Source of the DNA: Treponema sp. | GTDB lineage: Bacteria; Spirochaetota; Spirochaetia; Treponematales; Treponemataceae | Direction of reading: 5' to 3' | DNA: 6,840 nucleotides | Assembly (NCBI GenBank): GCA_024691265.1 | Contig: JAILNT010000326.1 | Location: 1 to 6,840, forward strand | Shown here: positions 1 to 5,156 of the stretch, piece after piece | Layout of the letters: each line of letters begins with the position of its first letter | Position numbering within the stretch: position 1 is the first letter of the stretch | The notes under the pieces: model-generated | Told to the model about the DNA's origin: nothing | The model's input: only the letters and a program-made list of their open reading frames with translations | Databases searched by the model: none | Translations under genes and position numbers: made by a program

Positions 1-290
1 CAAGGTGAATCTTCAAAATAAGCTTCACCATTTTTTACAACTATAGTTGAATAACCAAGAGGTCCTTTTACTTTATAAACAGCATCTTTATCTATAGCTG
101 CAATTTTTATTTCTCTTTCTATAATTCTTTCAGAAAAAAAAGAAGGAATACCATATCTAATAGTAACTTCACAAGAAGGAGAAGCTATTTACAGGCTCGA
201 TAAAGATGCTGTTTATAAAGTAAAAGGACCTCTTGGTTATTCAACTATAGTTGTAAAAAATGGTGAAGCTTATTTTGAAGATTCACCTTG
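1..290. repeat. Terminal inverted repeat, 92-bp perfect arms (probable fold-back artefact)
   Basis: Bases 1-92 are the exact reverse complement of bases 199-290, separated by a 106-nt non-palindromic spacer (93-198). Pairing fails at the next position inward (93 against 198). The right arm is coding sequence of the NusG domain II gene. The spacer continues that gene's reading frame upstream and encodes a hydrophobic segment, so the right arm and spacer look genuine and bases 1-92 look like an inverted copy joined at about 92/93. A perfect 92-bp copy of a gene's interior with no sequence drift is most simply explained by a chimeric fold-back from amplification, library preparation or assembly at a contig end. 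A real inverted duplication cannot be excluded from sequence alone. Confidence 0.93.
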
Positions 291-423
291 TCCTAATAAA
301 ACTTGTGTACAAAGTGCCCATTGCAAAAAAAATTTAGACTGGTCAGGCTGCTTACCAAACCAAATATTTATAAGAGTTGAAAAGCAAGAAGAAAAAACAC
401 AAGCCGACGCACTAGCTTTCTAA
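94..423 (+). CDS. NusG domain II-containing membrane-anchored protein, 5'-truncated
   Basis: A 109-residue partial reading frame with a genuine stop at 421-423 and no ATG, GTG or TTG start before the inverted junction near base 93. The visible N-terminus (IAAIFISLSIIL) looks like the end of a membrane-spanning or signal-anchor segment. The soluble part then shows the family pattern: a strand ending in YRLDKDAVYKV, a turn (GPLGYSTIVVKNG) and the cysteine motif SPCPNKTC, followed by a further Cys and CLPN. These four cysteines plus the LPN turn are typical of NusG domain II (NGN-less) proteins, usually about 110-130 residues and extracytoplasmic. The molecular function of the family is not established. 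The gene ends 21 nt before radA and is probably co-transcribed with it. The true start lies outside the genuine part of the window. Confidence 0.82.
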   Translation: MAAIFISLSIILSEKKEGIPYLIVTSQEGEAIYRLDKDAVYKVKGPLGYSTIVVKNGEAYFEDSPCPNKTCVQSAHCKKNLDWSGCLPNQIFIRVEKQEEKTQADALAF

Positions 424-444
424 CTTAAAGAATATGGAGAAAAA

Positions 445-1887
445 ATGGCTATAAAAAAGGAAACTATTGTATATACCTGTTCAGAATGCGGTTACACACA
501 AAATAGATGGTTAGGTAGATGCCCTCAATGTTCTAGCTGGAACACCTTTACAGAAACTGTTTTGTCCAGCCAAAAGAAAACTATATCACAGCAGGACATA
601 AAAAATAATATACAAACAAAAGCAAAACCCGTACCACTTTCAACAATAAATGCAATGGAAGGAAGCCGGTTAAAAACAGGCAGTGAAGAATTTGACAGAG
701 TTCTTGGCGGAGGAGCCATGAAACGGAGTGTCATTCTAATAGGCGGAGAACCTGGAATTGGAAAATCAACACTTCTAATACAGACAACATCATTCATTGC
801 AAAATCCTTATCTACCTCAAAACAAACTGCTACACAACAGCGTATAAAAGGAGAGACAAGCGGAAAAACCCTATATGTTTCAGGCGAAGAAAGTGCATCA
901 CAAATAAAAAACAGAGCAGATAGACTAAAAATATCAACAGAAAAAGTGGACATTCTTTGCACAACAAGACTTGAAGATATTTTAGATGCACTAAATGAAC
1001 AGAATCCTTCTTTTGTTATCATAGACTCTATACAAACAATTTACAGTGCAGAGGCAGGTATAATTCCAGGAACTGTAAATCAATTAAAATATTGTTCAAA
1101 TGAGCTTATAGGTTGGGTAAAAGAAAGAGATGCTGTAATGATTATGACAGCTCATGTTACAAAAGACGGAGATATTGCAGGTCCAAAATCACTTGAACAT
1201 ATGGTTGACACCGTTATTTCCTTTGAAAGGACTGCCGATGAAGTCAGATTTCTAAGAGCAGCAAAAAATCGTTTTGGCTCAATAGATGAGCTTGGAATTT
1301 TCGAAATGACAGAAGACGGATTAAAAGAAATCCCAGACCCAAGTTCTCTATTTATAACAAGAAGAACTGGTGATATTCCAGCAGGAATTGCCTGCACAAG
1401 TGTATTCGAAGGAACAAGAGCATTTGTTGTTGAAATACAAGCGCTTACAATTCCAGCAAAATCATCAATGACAAGGGTTTACAGTGACAGGATAGATAGT
1501 GCAAGAGTAAGCAGAATAGCTGCAGTCCTTGAAAAACGTATAGGAATACGATTTAGTGACCAGGATATTTATATCAACGTTGCCGGAGGTGTAAAACTTT
1601 CAGAAAGTGCAATAGACAGTGCTTTAGCAGCTGCCCTTTATTCTGCTAGGACAGACATGGCAATACCACAGGACATGGTAATTCTTGGCGAATTAAGCCT
1701 TGCAGGAGAAATACGCCCGGTTTCAAGACTAAGACAGCGTATAAAATCTGCAAATACAATGGGATATTCTAAAATAGTATCTCCTAAAGAAAATAATGAT
1801 GCCATTTCTGATATAGTTGACAAAAACACAAATGTCATAACAATAAATTCTATAAAGGACATGATAAAGACTCTCTTTGCAAAATAA
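445..1887 (+). CDS. radA: DNA repair protein RadA (branch-migration ATPase)
   Basis: RadA is a RecA-like hexameric ATPase that helps process and extend recombination intermediates in the cytoplasm. The 480-residue product shows the full family layout. There is an N-terminal C4 zinc finger (Cys12, Cys15, Cys26, Cys29, with the WLGRCPQC signature), a Walker A motif GGEPGIGKST at 100-109, a Walker B FVIID at 190-194, and the RadA-specific KNRFG motif at 274-278. A C-terminal Lon-protease-like domain starts from about residue 370 (AGGVKL near 380-384, LGELSLAGEIRPV at 414-426). The start is supported by GGAGA at 436-440, just before the ATG. The protein is longer than typical RadA (about 450-460 residues). 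Much of the excess is a Ser/Thr/Gln/Lys-rich insertion at about 122-140, between the P-loop helix and the next strand. It sits between the NusG-II gene (21 nt) and era (24 nt), suggesting one transcript. Confidence 0.97.
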   Translation: MAIKKETIVYTCSECGYTQNRWLGRCPQCSSWNTFTETVLSSQKKTISQQDIKNNIQTKAKPVPLSTINAMEGSRLKTGSEEFDRVLGGGAMKRSVILIGGEPGIGKSTLLIQTTSFIAKSLSTSKQTATQQRIKGETSGKTLYVSGEESASQIKNRADRLKISTEKVDILCTTRLEDILDALNEQNPSFVIIDSIQTIYSAEAGIIPGTVNQLKYCSNELIGWVKERDAVMIMTAHVTKDGDIAGPKSLEHMVDTVISFERTADEVRFLRAAKNRFGSIDELGIFEMTEDGLKEIPDPSSLFITRRTGDIPAGIACTSVFEGTRAFVVEIQALTIPAKSSMTRVYSDRIDSARVSRIAAVLEKRIGIRFSDQDIYINVAGGVKLSESAIDSALAAALYSARTDMAIPQDMVILGELSLAGEIRPVSRLRQRIKSANTMGYSKIVSPKENNDAISDIVDKNTNVITINSIKDMIKTLFAK

Positions 1888-1904
1888 AACAAAAATTTTA
1901 TACT
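1877..1904 (+). promoter_or_regulatory. Candidate promoter for era, overlapping the radA 3' end
   Basis: TTGCAA (1877-1882) and TATACT (1899-1904) are separated by 16 nt. Transcription would be expected to start about 7 nt after the -10 box, at roughly 1911-1912, which is the A of the era start codon. No Shine-Dalgarno sequence lies between radA and era, so this promoter would make a leaderless or near-leaderless era mRNA. In AT-rich DNA such boxes can occur by chance. The support is the combination of both boxes, good spacing and the position of the ATG. Confidence 0.42.
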
Positions 1905-1911
1905 CAAAGCT

Positions 1912-2865
1912 ATGAATACAACTCCTTCTATAAACTCTCCAATCGAAGATGAAGCTGAAGAAAAAGAAATTGCAGCAATAGGTTCAAAAACAGCCGTTGT
2001 TGCAATTATAGGTCGTCCTTCCGCAGGAAAATCAACCTTTCTAAACACTGCAAGCGGCGAAAAAATATCAATAGTATCCTCATATCCTCAAACTACAAGA
2101 AATGCCATAAAAGGTATAGTAAACACCTCTTTAGGACAACTTGTATTTGTAGATACACCAGGACTTCACCAAAGTGATAAAAAACTCAACCAGAAATTAA
2201 AATCAGTCACAACAGACCAGTTAGAATCCGCAGATGCAATACTTTATCTCATAGATACATCAAGAGAAATGGGAGAAGAAGAGAATTTCATTATTGAATT
2301 AATGAAACCTTATGCAAAAAAAACCGTTATCGGACTAAACAAAACAGATGATGCAAATGCAAAACCTTTTGCAGCTAAAACCTTTCTAAAGGCATTATTA
2401 CAAGATTTTCCGGAAGAAAGAATAATAGAACTTAGTGCAAAAGATGATGAACATGTAAACGATGTTTTAAAAGCTCTCTATGATTTAGCACCTGTCGCAC
2501 CCCAGTTATATCCTGAAGAATACTACACAGACCAGGACGTAGATTTCAGAATTGCAGAAATAATAAGAGAACAGGCTATGAACAGACTTGAGCAGGAACT
2601 TCCTCATACAATATATGTCAGCATTGCAGATATGGAAATGAAAAAGCCTTCTTTACTGTGGGTTCGTGCATTTCTCTGTGTAGAAAGAGAAAGTCAAAAA
2701 GGCATAGTTATAGGAAAGGGAGCTTCAAAAATAAAAGCTATAAGAATTGAAAGCCTGAAAGTATTAAAAAAGATTTTTCCATATAAAATAGATCTTGATT
2801 TACAAGTAAAAGTAGATAAAAACTGGCGGCAAAAAGATATTCTTCTTAATAAGATTATTAAATAA
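1912..2865 (+). CDS. era: GTPase Era (16S rRNA-binding ribosome assembly factor)
   Basis: Era is an essential GTPase that binds the 3' end of 16S rRNA and assists 30S subunit assembly. The 317-residue product has all G motifs: G1 GRPSAGKST (34-42), G2 threonines in TTR (61-63), G3 DTPGLH (81-86), G4 NKTD (143-146) and G5 SAK (175-177). The C-terminal KH RNA-binding domain has its GKGA loop at 268-271. The P-loop has SA where most bacterial Era have NV. The N-terminus carries about 24 extra acidic residues (SPIEDEAEEKE) before the first strand. There is no internal in-frame ATG, GTG or TTG that would give the usual short N-terminus, so the ATG at 1912 is the only good start. No Shine-Dalgarno precedes it. 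It follows radA by 24 nt and ends 9 nt before a strong terminator. Confidence 0.97.
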   Translation: MNTTPSINSPIEDEAEEKEIAAIGSKTAVVAIIGRPSAGKSTFLNTASGEKISIVSSYPQTTRNAIKGIVNTSLGQLVFVDTPGLHQSDKKLNQKLKSVTTDQLESADAILYLIDTSREMGEEENFIIELMKPYAKKTVIGLNKTDDANAKPFAAKTFLKALLQDFPEERIIELSAKDDEHVNDVLKALYDLAPVAPQLYPEEYYTDQDVDFRIAEIIREQAMNRLEQELPHTIYVSIADMEMKKPSLLWVRAFLCVERESQKGIVIGKGASKIKAIRIESLKVLKKIFPYKIDLDLQVKVDKNWRQKDILLNKIIK

Positions 2866-2874
2866 CTCAAAATA

Positions 2875-2912
2875 TAACAAAAAAGCTTCCTGGAAAGGAA
2901 GCTTTTTTGTTA
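2875..2912. terminator. Bidirectional intrinsic terminator between era and tRNA-Thr
   Basis: A 17-bp perfect stem (2875-2891 with 2896-2912) closes a GGAA tetraloop. The GC-containing core AAGCTTCCT/AGGAAGCTT is flanked by A6 on one side and T6 on the other. It therefore yields a stem plus U-tract when read on either strand. On the plus strand it ends the radA-era transcript. On the minus strand it starts at the nucleotide right after the tRNA discriminator base and ends the tRNA transcript. Confidence 0.93.
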
Positions 2913-2985
2913 AGCCAACAGTGCGACTCGGACGCACTACCTCATCATTACGAGTGATGTGCTCTACCAGGTGAGCTATGTTGGC
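2913..2985 (-). tRNA. tRNA-Thr (anticodon CGU)
   Basis: Read on the minus strand, a complete 73-nt cloverleaf forms. It has a 7-bp acceptor stem (GCCAACA/TGTTGGC), a D arm GCTC/GAGC containing GGTA, and a 5-bp anticodon stem CATCA/TGATG with loop CTCGTAA. The anticodon is thus CGT, decoding ACG as threonine. A 5-nt variable loop follows, then a T arm GTGCG/CGCAC with loop TCCGAGT. The discriminator base is T. The 3' CCA is not encoded (TAA follows), so it must be added by a CCA-adding enzyme. The gene is convergent with era and shares its terminator. Confidence 0.95.
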
Positions 2986-2995
2986 AAGCCATTTT

Positions 2996-3024
2996 AGCAT
3001 ATACAAAAAAACTTTATCGGTCAA
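2996..3024 (-). promoter_or_regulatory. Promoter of tRNA-Thr
   Basis: On the minus strand, TTGACC (3024-3019) and TATGCT (3001-2996) are separated by exactly 17 nt, close to the sigma-70 consensus. The predicted transcription start near 2989 leaves only about a 4-nt leader before the tRNA 5' end at 2985. The box quality, spacing and position relative to an identified RNA gene make this well supported. Confidence 0.75.
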
Positions 3025-3035
3025 GCATAATATAT

Positions 3036-3065
3036 TTGCCAGAAGTTCTTCTAGCCTACTATAAT
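3036..3065 (+). promoter_or_regulatory. Promoter of the 78-residue unknown protein
   Basis: TTGCCA (3036-3041) and a perfect TATAAT (3060-3065) are separated by 18 nt. The predicted start near 3072 lies just upstream of a strong GGAGG ribosome binding site (3073-3077). This placement rules out the ATG at 3071 as the translation start and favours the ATG at 3089. The promoter diverges from the tRNA promoter, with only 11 nt between the two -35 boxes. Confidence 0.68.
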
Positions 3066-3088
3066 ATAAAATGGAGGACTTAGAAAAA

Positions 3089-3325
3089 ATGAATGATTGG
3101 AGTGAAAATTTAAAAAATATTACAAGAGAACAGGCATATCCTGGAGCAATGATGAAAAATCTGAAAGGCGAATTTGGAATGATAAAAATGCGAACTGATT
3201 CGAAAATTATTATAGTAGAAACAAAGTTAGACTCTAAAATCAGCTGGCCAATGCCAACAAACAACGAAATAGCCTGTTTTAATGACATTGAAGAAATGAT
3301 AAAAGCAGGCTGGGTTATCGATTAA
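3089..3325 (+). CDS. Small protein of unknown function, 78 residues
   Basis: I do not recognise this family. The frame could start at ATG 3071 (84 residues), but that codon lies at the predicted transcription start and has no ribosome binding site. The ATG at 3089 has GGAGG 11 nt upstream, so I choose it. The product (MNDWSENLKNITREQAYPG...) has no signal peptide or membrane segment. A charged N-terminal part is followed by alternating beta-like stretches (FGMIKMRTDSKIIIVETKL), a proline-containing turn (SWPMPTNN) and a likely helix ending in GWVID. It is probably a compact cytoplasmic alpha/beta protein. It has its own promoter and no clear terminator before the next gene. Codon use resembles its neighbours, so recent transfer is not indicated. 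Confidence 0.72.
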   Translation: MNDWSENLKNITREQAYPGAMMKNLKGEFGMIKMRTDSKIIIVETKLDSKISWPMPTNNEIACFNDIEEMIKAGWVID

Positions 3326-3337
3326 ATTATGGCAAAA

Positions 3338-3365
3338 TTACAATAATAGGTGTATCATATATAAT
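3338..3365 (+). promoter_or_regulatory. Candidate promoter of the transaldolase gene
   Basis: TTACAA (3338-3343) and a perfect TATAAT (3360-3365) are separated by 16 nt in the 91-nt gap before the transaldolase gene. Just downstream, a 7-bp hairpin TTGCTTT/AAAGCAA (3367-3373 with 3384-3390) would sit at the very 5' end of the transcript and might stabilise it. The -10 box is strong and the -35 box is weak. Confidence 0.5.
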
Positions 3366-3416
3366 ATTGCTTTAGCACAATAAAAAGCAAGAAAAAGAAA
3401 TAAGAGAGGCTTATTA

Positions 3417-4136
3417 ATGAAATTTAATGATTTAAAAGTTGCAGTTTATGCAGATGGTGCTGATATAGAGGGAATGAAAGCCCAATATGCAAAGGGCTAT
3501 GTAAAAGGATTCACAACTAACCCAAGCCTTATGAAAAAAGCAGGCGTAAAAGATTATGTATCATTCGCAAAAGATGTAGTAACTGCAATTCCAGACCTTC
3601 CTCTTTCATTTGAAGTTTTCGGAGATGACTTTGAAACAATGAAAAAAGAAGCAAAAATTATCTCAAAACTTGGAAAAAATGTATTTGTAAAAATACCTAT
3701 TATGCTTACAGACGGAACATCTACAAAAGCTCTCATAAAGGAACTTTCAGCAGAAGGAATTCAAATGAACATTACAGCTATTTTTACAACAGAACAGGTA
3801 AAAGATGCTGTTGATGCACTTGCAGATGGAACAAAAAATATTATCTCTGTATTCGCAGGACGCTTAGCAGATACAGGAAATGATCCAATTCCAGTAATGC
3901 AGGAAACAGTAAGACTCTGTCAGGCAAAAAAAGGAACAATGAGCCTTTGGGCAAGTACTCGTGAAGTATGGAATATATTTGAAGCAGATAGATGTGGCTG
4001 TGATATAATTACAGTTCCTAATTCTGTTTTGGATAAACTTCCATCACTAGGAAAAACACCAATACAGGGTTCTATGGATACAGTTACAACATTTGCAAAA
4101 GATATTAAAGCACTTGGATTCTCAATTCTCGGATAA
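3417..4136 (+). CDS. Transaldolase, small TalC/FSA-like type
   Basis: This is a class I aldolase-fold enzyme of the pentose phosphate pathway, expected to exchange a dihydroxyacetone unit between sugar phosphates. The 239-residue product is a single (beta/alpha)8 barrel, slightly longer than typical TalC/FSA proteins (about 215-220 residues). Visible motifs are TTNPSL (33-38) and the Schiff-base lysine Lys92 in VFVKIP. By my alignment from memory, Glu66 (SFEVFG) and Phe146 (VFAGR) match the Glu/Phe pair of true transaldolases. Fructose-6-phosphate aldolase has Gln and Tyr there, so transaldolase activity is the better inference. The start at 3417 has GAGAGG (3404-3409) with 7-nt spacing. The gene appears monocistronic, with its own promoter candidate and terminator. 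Confidence 0.9.
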   Translation: MKFNDLKVAVYADGADIEGMKAQYAKGYVKGFTTNPSLMKKAGVKDYVSFAKDVVTAIPDLPLSFEVFGDDFETMKKEAKIISKLGKNVFVKIPIMLTDGTSTKALIKELSAEGIQMNITAIFTTEQVKDAVDALADGTKNIISVFAGRLADTGNDPIPVMQETVRLCQAKKGTMSLWASTREVWNIFEADRCGCDIITVPNSVLDKLPSLGKTPIQGSMDTVTTFAKDIKALGFSILG

Positions 4137-4157
4137 AAATAGCAAATATATCTTAAT

Positions 4158-4199
4158 GGGACTAATTCCTGAAAGTAAAAAGGAGTTAGTCCTTTTTTT
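4158..4199 (+). terminator. Intrinsic terminator after the transaldolase gene
   Basis: A 13-bp stem (4158-4170 with 4181-4193, two G-U pairs) is closed by a 10-nt loop. It is built on GGACTAA/TTAGTCC and followed by a run of seven T (4193-4199). It lies 22 nt after the stop codon of the transaldolase gene and only 29 nt before the start of the next gene. Confidence 0.93.
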
Positions 4200-4228
4200 A
4201 TTATGTTTTTTATGCTATCGTTTCTCTC

Positions 4229-5074
4229 ATGATAGATTTGCATACTCATACAACGGCTTCAGACGGACAATATACACCAGCACAATTAATAGAAAAGGCA
4301 AAAGCCACAGGGTTAAAAGTAATAGCAATTACAGACCATGATACTGTGGCAGGCATTGAAGAAGGACAAAAGAAAGCTGAAGAAGTCGGTATAAAATTTA
4401 TTCCTGGAATAGAAATAAATGTACAATGGCCAACAGGAGAATTTCATCTTTTAGGCTTGGGATTAAAACATATAGCTCCCGAAATGAAAGACATAATAAA
4501 AGATTTACAAGAGGAAAGAAATACAAGAAATCAGATAATAATAGATAAAATGAATGAAAACGGCATAGCCGTAACAATGGAAGAAATGCTTGAAATCTAT
4601 AAAACGTCTTCTATAGGCAGACCTCATTTTGCAGATTACCTTGTAAGTCATAAAATAGTAAAAAATCGACAGGCTGCTTTTGATAAATATCTTGCAAATG
4701 GTAGACCTTTCTATTATCCACATAGAGGAGCAGATTTAGACATGGCAATAACTGCCATAGAAGAATGTGGAGGAGTCCCTGTAATAGCTCACCCACTTTC
4801 ACTTTATGTTTCATGGGGAAAAATAGAACCTGTTCTAACAGACATAAGGGAAAGAGGAGTAAAAGGTCTTGAAGCCTGGCATCCAGGTGCAAGAATAGTT
4901 GAATGTAAACGTCTTGAAGAAATGGGCAGAAGATTAGGCTTCTTCATAACAGCTGGCAGTGATTTTCACGGAGAAGCTATAAGGGCAAACCGCAAAATTG
5001 GATATACTAGCGGAATGACAAAAATAGAAGACAGATTCTGGGACGAAGAACTTAGTAAAAATGTAAATATATAA
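4229..5074 (+). CDS. PHP-domain phosphoesterase, YciV/TrpH (RNase AM)-like
   Basis: A stand-alone PHP metallo-phosphoesterase of 281 residues, close to the usual size of the YciV/TrpH group. Characterised members act as a 3',5'-nucleotide bisphosphate phosphatase or as RNase AM, which trims rRNA 5' ends. The tri-metal ligands are all visible: His5 and His7 (DLHTH), Asp12, His37 (TDHDT), Glu62 (PGIEIN), His133 (GRPHF), His188 (VIAHP), and Asp245 with His247 (SDFHG). The start at 4229 places the DLHTH motif at residues 3-7, as expected. No Shine-Dalgarno precedes this ATG. A -10-like TATGCT lies at 4211-4216, just after the upstream terminator, but without a good -35. Expression may come from a very short-leadered transcript or read-through. 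The exact substrate cannot be told from sequence. Confidence 0.9.
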   Translation: MIDLHTHTTASDGQYTPAQLIEKAKATGLKVIAITDHDTVAGIEEGQKKAEEVGIKFIPGIEINVQWPTGEFHLLGLGLKHIAPEMKDIIKDLQEERNTRNQIIIDKMNENGIAVTMEEMLEIYKTSSIGRPHFADYLVSHKIVKNRQAAFDKYLANGRPFYYPHRGADLDMAITAIEECGGVPVIAHPLSLYVSWGKIEPVLTDIRERGVKGLEAWHPGARIVECKRLEEMGRRLGFFITAGSDFHGEAIRANRKIGYTSGMTKIEDRFWDEELSKNVNI

Positions 5075-5109
5075 TTCAACAAAAAGTTATATTTTTTTAC
5101 CAAGCGGAC

Positions 5110-5156
5110 AAACTGAATATGTATGGAGGAATTATATTCATGCATATATTCAGTTT
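5110..5156 (+). promoter_or_regulatory. Hairpin enclosing the comM ribosome binding site and start codon
   Basis: AAACTGAATAT (5110-5120) is the exact reverse complement of ATATTCAGTTT (5146-5156), an 11-bp stem that can extend inward by a G-U and a U-A pair. The loop holds the Shine-Dalgarno GGAGGA (5125-5130) and the ATG at 5140. The 3' arm is formed by codons 3-6 of comM. Placing the ribosome binding site in a loop could present it or limit ribosome access. A regulatory role is inference from position only. Confidence 0.5.

Noticed and set aside
1..188. An open minus-strand frame across the left end that encodes part of the NusG domain II protein (from DKDAVYKV onward).
   Set aside because: It has no start codon and exists only because bases 1-92 are an inverted copy of the true plus-strand gene. 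The plus-strand reading of 94-198 gives a proper anchor segment and family sequence.
3071..3088. ATG at 3071 as the start of the small protein (84 residues).
   Set aside because: It lies at the predicted transcription start, has no ribosome binding site, and overlaps the GGAGG that serves the ATG at 3089.
2800..3288. A 162-codon open frame on the minus strand.
   Set aside because: It runs through the era end, the terminator, the tRNA gene and the small plus-strand gene, and its protein has no recognisable family features.
3326..3416. A possible riboswitch in the gap before the transaldolase gene.
   Set aside because: The gap holds a promoter candidate and one small 7-bp hairpin only. The expected leader is about 45 nt, too short and too unstructured for a known riboswitch class.
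3417..4136. Annotation as fructose-6-phosphate aldolase (FSA).
   Set aside because: The residues I align with the FSA-specific Gln and Tyr are Glu66 and Phe146, the transaldolase pattern. The alignment is by eye, so the substrate remains an inference.
5075..5109. An AT-rich hairpin or terminator after the PHP gene.
   Set aside because: Only A-T pairs could form and there is no GC-containing stem, so a terminator is not supported. PHP and comM may be partly co-transcribed.
5119..5139. ATG at 5119 as the start of comM (534 residues).
   Set aside because: It lacks a ribosome binding site and would place the strong GGAGGA inside the coding region. The ATG at 5140 fits both the Shine-Dalgarno spacing and the family N-terminus.
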